64,000 nucleotides of DNA from Flavobacterium suncheonense GH29-5 = DSM 17707 (GTDB lineage Bacteria; Bacteroidota; Bacteroidia; Flavobacteriales; Flavobacteriaceae): the NCBI RefSeq assembly GCF_000430025.1, contig NZ_AUCZ01000007.1, positions 216,187 through 280,186 of the forward strand. Direction: 5' to 3'. Every line of letters starts with the position of its first letter. Position 1 is the stretch's first letter. Under the pieces are notes generated by a model. That model made no database searches, was not told where the DNA came from, and was given only the letters and a program-made list of their open reading frames with translations. This document shows positions 44,844 through 53,135 of this stretch, in pieces. A program made the translations under genes and the position numbers.

Positions 44844-45446
44844 ATGATACGATTTTATCCCAACGAGGAATTTAGAGAAATTCAGGTAGCCGGAAATCGC
44901 AAAAGAAGATATGCCATATCGAACATGGGACGCCTGATGAGTTTTAGAGAAGACATGAAAGACGGAATCCTTATAAAAGGAGGTATTGCAGACGGATACC
45001 GGATTTTACGATTGGACAATTGGACTAACGGGGTCAAAACCACTCAATACTACATGTTATACAAACTGGTTGCCGAATTTTTTGTCCCTAAAACTGCAGA
45101 GAATCAGGAATATGTAATCCATCTGGATTTTAGCAGAGACAACGACAAAGCGTCCAATCTGAAATGGGTTACTTACGAAGAAAAAATGGAGCATTACAGC
45201 AAAAGCCCGCATGTAATTGCCGGACGTAAGAAAACAGTTGCCCACAATATCAAGGCCGATGGCAGAAAACTTACGGAAACCACGGTCATTCGTCTGAAAA
45301 GAATCCTTTTAGATCCGAACCGAAAAACCAGAATCCGAATCCTGGCCAAACAATTCGGCGTGAGTGAAATGCAGCTCTACCGTATCAAATCGGGGGAAAA
45401 CTGGGGCCATATTAAGGTCAATGTCCCTCAGAAGAAAGAAGAATAA
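44844..45446 (+). CDS. NUMOD4/HNH-like protein with C-terminal helix-turn-helix
   Basis: The 200-aa product has a NUMOD4-like start (YAISNMGRLMSFRED..GYRILRLDNW), an HNH-like middle (YVIHLDFSRDNDKASNLKWVTYEEKMEH) and a C-terminal helix-turn-helix (ILAKQFGVSEMQLYRIKSGENW). Compared with active homing endonucleases the first His-His pair is not clear (IHLD), so nuclease activity is uncertain. Such standalone genes are common in Bacteroidota and need not be mobile; base composition matches the neighbours. Confidence 0.75.
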   Translation: MIRFYPNEEFREIQVAGNRKRRYAISNMGRLMSFREDMKDGILIKGGIADGYRILRLDNWTNGVKTTQYYMLYKLVAEFFVPKTAENQEYVIHLDFSRDNDKASNLKWVTYEEKMEHYSKSPHVIAGRKKTVAHNIKADGRKLTETTVIRLKRILLDPNRKTRIRILAKQFGVSEMQLYRIKSGENWGHIKVNVPQKKEE

Positions 45447-45447
45447 C

Positions 45448-46257
45448 ATGCCGACTGTTTCCATTTTAGGTTGTGGCTGGCTGGGGCTGCCTCTGGCCGA
45501 ACGGTTACTTGCAAAAGGTTATGCCGTAAACGGTTCCACTACTACGGCTGAAAAACTGACGGTTTTAACCGAAAAAAAGATAAACGCCTTTCAGATTGCG
45601 CTTACGGAACAGGAGGTTACGGGAAACCTTCAGGATTTTTTGGCTAATGCGGAGGTTTTGGTTATCGCTATACCGCCGAAATTACGCGCTGCAACTTCCG
45701 CTCCTTTTGCTGGAAAACTGGAAATCTTGCTGCCGTATCTTGAACAATCACCGGTTAAAAAAGTGCTTTTTATTAGTTCTACCGCCGTATATCCTGACGA
45801 AGTTTCCTACAACAAGGTAACGGAAAGTTATATTCCCAACCCGGATACCGAAAGCGGCAAACAGCTGTTACAGGCCGAAAAGCTTCTACAGAACAACCCC
45901 AACTTTCAGACGACTGTTTTGCGTTTCGGCGGACTCATCGGCGAAGACCGTCATCCGGTAACCCATTTGGCCGGAAAAGAAAATATAGCGAATCCTGAGG
46001 CTCCGGTTAACCTTATTCATCAGGAAGACTGCATCGGCATCATCCTAAGAATACTTGAAACGGAAAGCTGGGGCGAGCAACTCAACGCAGTGGCTCCTTA
46101 TCATCCGGCACGGGAAGCCTACTATTGCAAAAAAGCTGCCGAAATGCAGTTGCCTTTGCCTACATTTGCCCACGGAAAACTTTCTGTCGGAAAAATAATT
46201 TCTTCCGAAAAAATACAGGACGTTTTACACTATTCGTTTCGCAAAACCGATTTTTAA
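45448..46257 (+). CDS. NAD(P)-binding epimerase-like protein (YeeZ type)
   Basis: The 269-aa protein has a Rossmann N-terminus SILGCGWLGLPLAERLLAKGY, which binds NAD(P), followed by VLFISSTAVYPDEVS and the LRFGGLIGEDRHPV segment of extended SDR proteins. The classical YxxxK is not clearly present, as in other YeeZ-like members. The substrate is unknown. The ATG at 45448 lies 1 bp after the upstream stop, which is why the longer frame from 45364 is rejected. Confidence 0.82.
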   Translation: MPTVSILGCGWLGLPLAERLLAKGYAVNGSTTTAEKLTVLTEKKINAFQIALTEQEVTGNLQDFLANAEVLVIAIPPKLRAATSAPFAGKLEILLPYLEQSPVKKVLFISSTAVYPDEVSYNKVTESYIPNPDTESGKQLLQAEKLLQNNPNFQTTVLRFGGLIGEDRHPVTHLAGKENIANPEAPVNLIHQEDCIGIILRILETESWGEQLNAVAPYHPAREAYYCKKAAEMQLPLPTFAHGKLSVGKIISSEKIQDVLHYSFRKTDF

Positions 46258-46259
46258 CC

Positions 46260-47177
46260 GTGCTGAAAAAACTCCATCACACCACCCAAAACAAACTGCA
46301 GGCCATCGGATTGCCCATGCTGGCGTTGCTTTGGGTAAGTTTTTTCTGGGGCACCACCTGGCTCGCGTCCAAAGAAGGTGTAAAACACATGCCGGCGTTA
46401 CAATTGGCAGCCATACGGCAGTTTTTGGGCGCGTCTGTTTACCTGCTTTATTTTCTGTATAAAAAAACACCGTGGCCGAAAGGAAGACAGTGGAAGACTA
46501 TTGCCATTCTCAGTATCCTCAATTTTGTACTGAGCAACGGTTTGAGTACCTGGGGCGTAAAATACATTTCCAGCGGATTAGGCGCTATTATCGGAGCTGT
46601 TTTCCCGCTGTGGATTGTAATCATTAGCTTGTTTCGGGGCGAAAAACTTTCCAGATGGTCGATTGTCGGGATGGTAATCAGTTTCGGAGGCGTCTGTTTG
46701 GTTTTTTACGATTATCTGGCCGATTTCTTAAAACCGGATTTTCAGTTCGGGATTTTTCTGTCCGTTTTGGCGACCTTAACCTGGGCTTTTGGAAGTTTGT
46801 ACACCAAGAAAAAAGCCGCAAGTTTTAATCCGTATTTTAGTTTGGGGCTTCAGATGCTGATTTCGAGTCTTTTGCTGTTTGCCTACACCGGAGCAACAGG
46901 AACTTCTATTCCTTTGACGGAAATCCCGGCAGCTTCCTGGTGGTCCATTGCATATTTGGTGGTGATTGGATCGGTTTTGACCTTCATCGCTTTTATTTAT
47001 GCCTTACAGCATTTGCCGGCGGAGGTAAGCAGTGTGTACGCCTATGTCAATCCGATTGTAGCGGTGGTACTGGGTGCCCTTATTTTTGGGGAACCTTTAA
47101 CGATGATGATTGGCATTGGCGGCGCCGTAACAATTTTCGGATTGTATCTGGTAAACCGTTCAATGCGGAAGAAATAA
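46260..47177 (+). CDS. EamA/DMT family transporter
   Basis: A 305-aa inner-membrane carrier with ten hydrophobic helices arranged as two EamA repeats (the first begins MLALLWVSFFWGTTWLASK, the second near FLSVLATLTWAFGSLYTKK) and ending LGALIFGEPLT..TIFGLYLVNRS. It moves metabolites, with unknown substrate. No ATG is available before the first helix apart from one at its start, so the GTG at 46260, 2 bp after the previous stop, is the best start. It ends the five-gene operon. Confidence 0.87.
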   Translation: MLKKLHHTTQNKLQAIGLPMLALLWVSFFWGTTWLASKEGVKHMPALQLAAIRQFLGASVYLLYFLYKKTPWPKGRQWKTIAILSILNFVLSNGLSTWGVKYISSGLGAIIGAVFPLWIVIISLFRGEKLSRWSIVGMVISFGGVCLVFYDYLADFLKPDFQFGIFLSVLATLTWAFGSLYTKKKAASFNPYFSLGLQMLISSLLLFAYTGATGTSIPLTEIPAASWWSIAYLVVIGSVLTFIAFIYALQHLPAEVSSVYAYVNPIVAVVLGALIFGEPLTMMIGIGGAVTIFGLYLVNRSMRKK

Positions 47178-47211
47178 AAAAATCCCAAGCATTCACTCGG
47201 GATTTTTTTTT
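47175..47211 (+). terminator. Terminator after the EamA gene
   Basis: AAAAAATCCC/GGGATTTTTT stem with a loop containing AG/CT pairing and a long T run. Confidence 0.85.
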
Positions 47212-47230
47212 CAAATTTTTATAGCTCAGC

Positions 47231-49288
47231 CTACCAGATTTTCACACGGTTATCCGGTTTCACGTACAATTTCTGTCCTTCTTTGATGTCGAAAGCCTGA
47301 TAAAACGCCTCCACGTTTTGTAACGGCACATAGGCGCGGTACATCCCCGGAGAGTGCGGATCGGTTTTCACCTGATTTTTAATCGCTTCGTCTCGCATTT
47401 TGGAACGCCAAATGGTAGCCCAGGAAATGAAGAAACGCTGTTCCGGAGTATAGCCGTCAATTAAGCCCGGATTGCCGTTTTTCTTCAACGCGATTTGCAA
47501 ACCGTCGTAGGCTGCGTTAACACCTCCTAAATCACCGATGTTTTCTCCCAAGGTAAACTTACCGTCTACGAAAGTTCCCGGAAGCGGTTCCAACGCACTG
47601 TACTGTGCTGCCAAAGCGCCTCCCAAACCGGTGAATTGTTTTAAATCGTCGTCGGTCCACCAGTTCACTAAGTTACCGTCTGCGTTGTAACGGGAACCCG
47701 AATCATCAAATCCGTGAGAGATTTCGTGACCGATTACCGCTCCGATACCGCCGTAATTCACCGCATCATCCGCTTTATAATCGTAGAACGGCGGTTGTAA
47801 AATTGCTGCCGGGAACACGATTTCGTTATACGAAGGATTGTAATACGCGTTTACGGTTTGTGGCGACATGCCCCATTTGGTTTTGTCTACCGGTTTGTGT
47901 AAATCCGCCAGGTTTTCAACATATCCCCAACGGGCCACATTTTTCATGTTTTCATAGTAAGTACCGCCTTCTTCTTTCGATTTGATGACCAGTTTGGAAT
48001 AATCTTTCCATTTATCCGGATATCCTATTTTCACGGTCGATTTTCGCAATTTCTCGATGGCGCCTTTGCGTGTTGCCGGTGTCATCCACGGCAAGTTGTT
48101 GATGCGGTTTTCAAAAGCAAGGAATACGTTTTCAATCATCGCTTTGGCTTTCGCTTTGGCTTCTGCCGGGAATTTTTTCTCAACGTATAATTTCCCTAAG
48201 GCCTCTCCAACGGTTCCGTTTACCACCTGTAAGGCTCTTTCCTCACGTGGACGTTGTTTTAACGCTCCGGTTAGGGTTTTGCTGTAGAACTCCCAGTTGG
48301 CCGTTTCAATATCCGTAGTTAACACACCGGTCGATTTGTTGATTAACGTCCAGCGCATATAGGCTTTCCAATCTTCTATTTTGTTTGCTTTGAAAAGGTC
48401 TTCCAAAGCCGTCATGTATCTGGGTTGCGAAACAATCAGCGAGTCGATTTTTCCAATGCCTACACCTTCCAGATATCCGTTCCAGTTAACTGATGGTGTT
48501 AATTTCTGCAAATCGGCTACGGTCATTGGGTTGTAGGTTTTTCTTCGGTCGCGGCGTTCTACACGGTCCAGACGCGGACGGGCCATTTCAGTTTCCAGTG
48601 CTAAAACTTTCTCAGCCTGAATTTTGGCTTCGGCCGGTTTAATACCTAAAAACTGAAGCATTCTTGCTACGTGCAGTACATATTTTTCGCGTTTTTCTTT
48701 CGAATCTTTATCGTCGGAAACGTAGTAATCGCGGTCCGGTAATCCCAGACTTCCCAAACCGATGTACACCACATTGCGGTTGCTGTTTTTGGCATCCGGA
48801 CCTACACCGGCACCGTAAAAACCTAAACCTCCCTGCGGTTCCATTTCGATTAGCAATTTATTGACATCCGCAAGGGTTTTGATGGCGTTGATTTTGGCCA
48901 GATAGGGTTTTAAAGGCGTAATTCCCAGTTTGTTTCGGGAAAGGGTATCCATATACGTTTTGTATACGTTCACGGCTTTTGCCTGATCGGATTTCGGGTC
49001 TAAATTTTTATTGGCCGCGGCTTCTTTTAGGATGGCCAGGGCATCCCTGTCTGTATTCTGACGCAATTCGTCAAAACTTCCCCAACGGGTTCGGTCGGCC
49101 GGAATTTCGGTTTTATCAAACCAGGCTCCGTTAACATAGCGGAAGAAATCATCGCCGGGTTTTACCGACTTGTCCATCAAATCGATGTCAATTCCCGGAT
49201 TTTTGAGTTTAGCCTGTTGGGCAGCAGCTCCCAAACTCAGCAATGAAAATACCGCAAGCGAGCCGGCTGCAATCCTATTTTTTTTCAT
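47231..49288 (-). CDS. M13 family zinc metallopeptidase (neprilysin/PepO-like), exported
   Basis: The 685-aa peptidase has a signal peptide (AGSLAVFSLLSLGAAAQQ), the M13 N-terminal domain from about 35 to 420, and the catalytic HExxH motif in IGHEISHGFDDSG with the second zinc ligand Glu in GENIGDLGGVNAAYDG. The VNAYYNPSYNEIVFPA substrate-binding segment and the C-terminal CxxW counterpart (PDNRVKIW) are present. It cleaves oligopeptides in the periplasm or outside the cell. Confidence 0.93.
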   Translation of the reverse strand: MKKNRIAAGSLAVFSLLSLGAAAQQAKLKNPGIDIDLMDKSVKPGDDFFRYVNGAWFDKTEIPADRTRWGSFDELRQNTDRDALAILKEAAANKNLDPKSDQAKAVNVYKTYMDTLSRNKLGITPLKPYLAKINAIKTLADVNKLLIEMEPQGGLGFYGAGVGPDAKNSNRNVVYIGLGSLGLPDRDYYVSDDKDSKEKREKYVLHVARMLQFLGIKPAEAKIQAEKVLALETEMARPRLDRVERRDRRKTYNPMTVADLQKLTPSVNWNGYLEGVGIGKIDSLIVSQPRYMTALEDLFKANKIEDWKAYMRWTLINKSTGVLTTDIETANWEFYSKTLTGALKQRPREERALQVVNGTVGEALGKLYVEKKFPAEAKAKAKAMIENVFLAFENRINNLPWMTPATRKGAIEKLRKSTVKIGYPDKWKDYSKLVIKSKEEGGTYYENMKNVARWGYVENLADLHKPVDKTKWGMSPQTVNAYYNPSYNEIVFPAAILQPPFYDYKADDAVNYGGIGAVIGHEISHGFDDSGSRYNADGNLVNWWTDDDLKQFTGLGGALAAQYSALEPLPGTFVDGKFTLGENIGDLGGVNAAYDGLQIALKKNGNPGLIDGYTPEQRFFISWATIWRSKMRDEAIKNQVKTDPHSPGMYRAYVPLQNVEAFYQAFDIKEGQKLYVKPDNRVKIW

Positions 49289-49471
49289 AATCTAGTTTTT
49301 TTTAGGTTTAAGGCAAAATATTTATTGCTCAATGGTTTATACTCTTTAAAATAGGTGTTGCGTTCTTATAATTTGTTACACCAATACTCAAAAATAGAAA
49401 TTATCCGTTGTCTTATGCAATTTTTAACACTTGTATGGCAGTAACTTACCGGGGATTCCGTTTGGGTATTG

Positions 49472-49479
49472 TATCTTTG
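49472..49479 (+). promoter_or_regulatory. -7 element of the SCO gene
   Basis: TATCTTTG, 16 bp before the ATG. No well-placed -33 TTG. Confidence 0.4.
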
Positions 49480-49495
49480 CCGAAACTAAAAAAAT

Positions 49496-50173
49496 ATGTT
49501 GTCTTTCTTTAAAAAATACATTCCGTTTTTTATTGTCCTGGGGGTTCTTTCGGCCATCATCATTACTTTGTTTTACAATGCGCTGAAACCTAAAAAGACT
49601 TTGCCGGTATATACGCCGTCCATGGTTAATCCGGAACTGGTGGATTCGACGATTCAGCATATCGCCAACAAGGCCCAGCATCATATTGCCGATTTCGCTT
49701 TTACCAACCAAAACGGAAAAACCATCACCCAAAAAGACTACGAAGGCAAAGTTTATGTGGCCGATTTTTTCTTCACCACCTGCCAGACCATCTGCCCGAT
49801 GATGACCGATAACATGAGCTGGCTGCAGGCACAAATTAAAGACAATCCCGACGTCATGCTGCTTTCGCATTCGGTAACACCCGATATCGATAGCGTATCC
49901 GTCCTGAAAAAATATGCACTGGAAAAAGGTGTCATCGACAGCAAATGGAACCTGGTAACCGGCAACAAAAAAGACATTTACTACCTGGCCCGAAAATCGT
50001 ATCTGGCGGTTAAAACGGGAAATCCTTCCGAAATGTACGACATGGTGCATACCGAAAACTTCGTGTTGGTAGACCGCAAACGCCGCGTGCGTGGTTTTTA
50101 CGACGGCACCAAAAAAGAAGCGATGGAAAAACTGTTGGAAGACATTACTTTTTTGGTAAACGAGGAGAAATAA
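49496..50173 (+). CDS. SCO1/SenC family copper chaperone or thiol reductase
   Basis: The 225-aa membrane-anchored protein has one N-terminal helix (about 8-28) and a periplasmic thioredoxin fold with the SCO copper motif CQTICP and the distal His in DMVHTENFVLVD. SCO proteins deliver copper to the CuA site of cytochrome c oxidase. It stands upstream of feoAB with a 96-bp gap and separate promoter, giving a cluster of metal genes. Confidence 0.9.
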   Translation: MLSFFKKYIPFFIVLGVLSAIIITLFYNALKPKKTLPVYTPSMVNPELVDSTIQHIANKAQHHIADFAFTNQNGKTITQKDYEGKVYVADFFFTTCQTICPMMTDNMSWLQAQIKDNPDVMLLSHSVTPDIDSVSVLKKYALEKGVIDSKWNLVTGNKKDIYYLARKSYLAVKTGNPSEMYDMVHTENFVLVDRKRRVRGFYDGTKKEAMEKLLEDITFLVNEEK

Positions 50174-50235
50174 GCGCTGAAATCATAAATTTTTGCAAAA
50201 TTGATTTTTATCATCTTTTACAATATTATTATCCT

Positions 50236-50243
50236 TATTTTTG
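50236..50243 (+). promoter_or_regulatory. -7 element of feoAB
   Basis: TATTTTTG; transcription near 50250 would leave about 20 nt before the proposed TTG start of feoA. No iron-regulator palindrome is obvious nearby. Confidence 0.5.
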
Positions 50244-50269
50244 TAATCTAAATTCAATCTAAATAAAGT

Positions 50270-50506
50270 TTGACTCTTACGTTAGCCCAATTACAACGCG
50301 GACAAAAAGCCATCATTACGGATTTTAATGTGGACGAGATTCCTTTAAAATTACTGGAAATGGGTTGCTTACCCGGAAACGAAGTGGAACTGCTGCAGGT
50401 AGCACCGCTCGGCGATCCGTTGTACATTAACGTGAATGACAGTCATGTGGCGATTCGATTGGAAACGGCAAAAGAAATCCGTATTGACCTCATAAACGAA
50501 TTCTGA
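50270..50506 (+). CDS. feoA: Ferrous iron transport protein A
   Basis: A 78-aa SH3-like FeoA protein (TLAQLQRGQKAIITDFN..LLEMGCLPGNEVELLQ..DPLYINVNDSHVAIR). It assists FeoB at the membrane. The start is a TTG at 50270; no ATG lies between the promoter and the conserved TLAQLQRG sequence. feoB begins 3 bp after its stop. Confidence 0.9.
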   Translation: MTLTLAQLQRGQKAIITDFNVDEIPLKLLEMGCLPGNEVELLQVAPLGDPLYINVNDSHVAIRLETAKEIRIDLINEF

Positions 50507-50509
50507 TTT

Positions 50510-52612
50510 ATGACGCACAATACCATAAAAGTAGCTTTAATCGGAAACCCCAACGTGGGGAAAACTTCGGTTTTTAACGAACTGACCGGACTGAACCAGC
50601 AAGTGGGAAACTATCCGGGGATTACGGTAGAAAAGAAAGTCGGATTTTCGAAATTATCCGAATACACCAAAGCCACGATTTTAGATTTACCCGGAACCTA
50701 CAGCCTGAACGCCAGTTCGATGGACGAAAGCGTCGTGATTGAACTCCTGATGAACAAAAACGACAAAAATTTTCCCGATGTGGCCGTAGTGGTTTCGGAA
50801 GTGGAAAACCTGAAGCGCAACCTGCTTTTGTTCACCCAGATTAAAGATCTGGAAATCCCGACGATTTTAGTGATCAACATGTCCGACCGGATGGACGCCA
50901 AAGGAATTACTTTAGATATTCCGTTTCTGGAAGCCCAACTGAAAACCAAAATCGCGCTGGTAAGTTCCCGCAAAAAAACCGGAATTGCCGAACTGAAAAA
51001 ACTCATCATCAATTACAAAGAATTACCCACTGAACCGTGTCTGAACGCTTCGAGCATCGATCCGGATTATTTTAACAGCCTGCGCCGCGCGTTTCCGAAC
51101 CAGTTGCTGTATAAATTGTGGCTTGTGATTACCCAAGACGTCAATTTCTCTAACCTGCACCGCAAACACATCGAGGAAAACTCCTTTGCCAAACCCAAAG
51201 CAGAACTGAAACGCCTGCAGCAGAAAGAAACCATCAAACGCTATCAGTTTATCAACGATACGCTGAAAGTGGGGTACATTGTGGACAAAACCAAAGCCAC
51301 CGATATCCGCGAAAAACTGGATCGGATTTTAACGCATAAAATATACGGTTACCTGATTTTCTTCGGAATTTTACTGCTGATTTTCCAATCGATTTTCGAC
51401 TGGTCGAGCATTCCGATGGATTTTATCGACAGCAGTTTTGCCGCGTTAAGTTCCTTCGCCAAAACCCATTTGCCGGCCGGAGTGTTAACCGATTTAATAG
51501 CCGAAGGCATCATTCCGGGCTTGGGCGGGATTGTCATTTTTATTCCACAGATTGCCTTTTTGTTCCTCTTTATTTCAGTATTGGAAGAGAGCGGTTACAT
51601 GAGCCGCGTGGTGTTCCTGATGGATAAAATCATGCGCCGTTTCGGCCTGAGCGGGAAAAGCGTTGTGCCGCTAATTTCAGGAACAGCTTGTGCGATTCCG
51701 GCGATTATGGCAGCTCGTAATATTGAAAACTGGAAAGAACGCCTAATCACGATTTTAGTCACGCCGTTCACCACCTGTTCCGCGCGTTTACCGGTATATG
51801 CGATTTTAATTTCACTGATTATCCCGGACAAGCGCATATTGGGCATCTTCAACCTGCAGGGTTTAACCTTAATGTTTTTGTACATGCTGGGCTTCGGTAT
51901 GGCCATTGTCTCGGCATATGCTTTGAATAAAGTACTGAACATCAAATCGCGTTCTTATTTTGTGGTGGAAATGCCTAGCTACAAAGTTCCGATGTTTAAA
52001 AACGTTGGAATTAATGTGGTAGAGAAAACGAAATCGTTTGTTTTTGGTGCCGGGAAAATCATTTTGGCCTTATCGGTAATTTTGTGGTTTTTAGGTTCCC
52101 ACGGACCAAACAATACCTTTCACAACGCAGAAGAAATCGTGGAGAGCCAACTTCAGAACAAAGAAATTTCGGGAGAGAAAGAGGATTTGATTGCTTCCTA
52201 TAAACTGGAGCATTCCTATATCGGGATCATCGGAAAATCGATTGAACCGGTCATCAAACCTTTGGGTTACGACTGGAAAATCGGAATTGCTGTGGTGAGT
52301 TCGTTTGCCGCCCGTGAAGTTTTCGTGGGAACTTTGGCAACCATTTATAGTGTGGGCAGTCATGCCGAAGAGGAAACCACCATCAAAAACAAAATGGCAG
52401 CGGAAGTGCATCCGGTAACGGGCGTGAAGATTTTTAACTTTGCCACCGGAACTTCTTTATTGCTGTTTTACGCCTTTGCCATGCAGTGTATTTCCACCTT
52501 GGCCATTACTAAAAAGGAAACCAATTCTTGGCGCTGGCCGATGATTCAGCTCGCTTTTATGAGTGGTTTCGCCTATACCGTTTGTCTGATTGTATACCAA
52601 CTCTTAAAATAA
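50510..52612 (+). CDS. feoB: Ferrous iron transport protein B
   Basis: A 700-aa inner-membrane Fe2+ transporter. The N-terminal G domain has G1 GNPNVGKTS (12-20), G3 DLPGTYSL, G4 NMSD and G5 SSRKKTGI. The C-terminal half carries two Gate segments (SGTACAIPAIMAAR, FTTCSARLPVYAI) within about nine helices. Together with FeoA and a 43-aa Cys-rich protein it forms a three-gene operon. Confidence 0.96.
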   Translation: MTHNTIKVALIGNPNVGKTSVFNELTGLNQQVGNYPGITVEKKVGFSKLSEYTKATILDLPGTYSLNASSMDESVVIELLMNKNDKNFPDVAVVVSEVENLKRNLLLFTQIKDLEIPTILVINMSDRMDAKGITLDIPFLEAQLKTKIALVSSRKKTGIAELKKLIINYKELPTEPCLNASSIDPDYFNSLRRAFPNQLLYKLWLVITQDVNFSNLHRKHIEENSFAKPKAELKRLQQKETIKRYQFINDTLKVGYIVDKTKATDIREKLDRILTHKIYGYLIFFGILLLIFQSIFDWSSIPMDFIDSSFAALSSFAKTHLPAGVLTDLIAEGIIPGLGGIVIFIPQIAFLFLFISVLEESGYMSRVVFLMDKIMRRFGLSGKSVVPLISGTACAIPAIMAARNIENWKERLITILVTPFTTCSARLPVYAILISLIIPDKRILGIFNLQGLTLMFLYMLGFGMAIVSAYALNKVLNIKSRSYFVVEMPSYKVPMFKNVGINVVEKTKSFVFGAGKIILALSVILWFLGSHGPNNTFHNAEEIVESQLQNKEISGEKEDLIASYKLEHSYIGIIGKSIEPVIKPLGYDWKIGIAVVSSFAAREVFVGTLATIYSVGSHAEEETTIKNKMAAEVHPVTGVKIFNFATGTSLLLFYAFAMQCISTLAITKKETNSWRWPMIQLAFMSGFAYTVCLIVYQLLK

Positions 52613-52613
52613 G

Positions 52614-52745
52614 ATGATTACTTTTCAGGAAATAATCGCCTACTTGCTTTTGGGAATCGCCGTGGCTTTTCTGTGGAAGAAATTTTTCGGCAAAAAGAAA
52701 AAAGGCAAAAACTGCGGCAACGACACCGATTGCGGCTGTCATTAA
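52614..52745 (+). CDS. FeoB-associated Cys-rich membrane protein, 43 aa
   Basis: A short gene begins 1 bp after the feoB stop. It encodes one membrane helix (IIAYLLLGIAVAFLW), a Lys-rich stretch (KKKKGK) and a Cys-rich tail, NCGNDTDCGCH. This is the layout of small FeoB-associated proteins (FeoC-like position) that may bind iron at the cytoplasmic face. Its stop overlaps the convergent lipoprotein gene by 4 bp. The function is inferred from position and layout. Confidence 0.85.
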   Translation: MITFQEIIAYLLLGIAVAFLWKKFFGKKKKGKNCGNDTDCGCH

Positions 52746-53131
52746 TATTTCAGCACAATTTTGTACTCTTCCGGCTGAATGGTAACGCCTTCTTTGGGAT
52801 AAGGTGCCACACTTACGGCTTTCAGTTTTTCTTTGCTTGGAGGAAGATGCTGTTCAAACCATGCTTTTACTTCGTCGGCTGATTGTGCATTTATCGTAAA
52901 CTGCGTTTGTTCGCTGAGTTTTTTGTTTTCGTAAACGGCGACTTCAATGGTTACTTCGCCCGCCCAAACGCATTGCACGCCTTCCGGACAACGGGAATCG
53001 TTTAGAACGCGTACCAAAACCACTTCTTTCCCGGATTGGGAGTCCAGTTGCTGGTTGATTTCGTTTTTGGAAGCAGAAGCACAACCCATTAACAACGCGA
53101 ACAAAAACCCTAATGCTGCAATTTTTTTCAT
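52742..53131 (-). CDS. Lipoprotein with DSRCPxGVxCVWAGE motif
   Basis: A 129-aa lipoprotein (lipobox LLMGCASA, Cys about 17) with a small beta-rich domain that opens with the motif DSRCPEGVQCVWAGEV and ends QPEEYKIVLKY. The two Cys may form a disulfide. I know this motif from flavobacterial proteins of unknown function. It starts 4 bp after the mntH stop, so it is the third gene of the mntR-mntH operon and may be linked to metal homeostasis. Confidence 0.75.
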   Translation of the reverse strand: MKKIAALGFLFALLMGCASASKNEINQQLDSQSGKEVVLVRVLNDSRCPEGVQCVWAGEVTIEVAVYENKKLSEQTQFTINAQSADEVKAWFEQHLPPSKEKLKAVSVAPYPKEGVTIQPEEYKIVLKY

Positions 53132-53135
53132 CGGT

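Noticed and set aside
44844..45446. NUMOD4/HNH-like gene as an active homing endonuclease
   Set aside because: No intron or intein context is present, and the HNH residues look incomplete.
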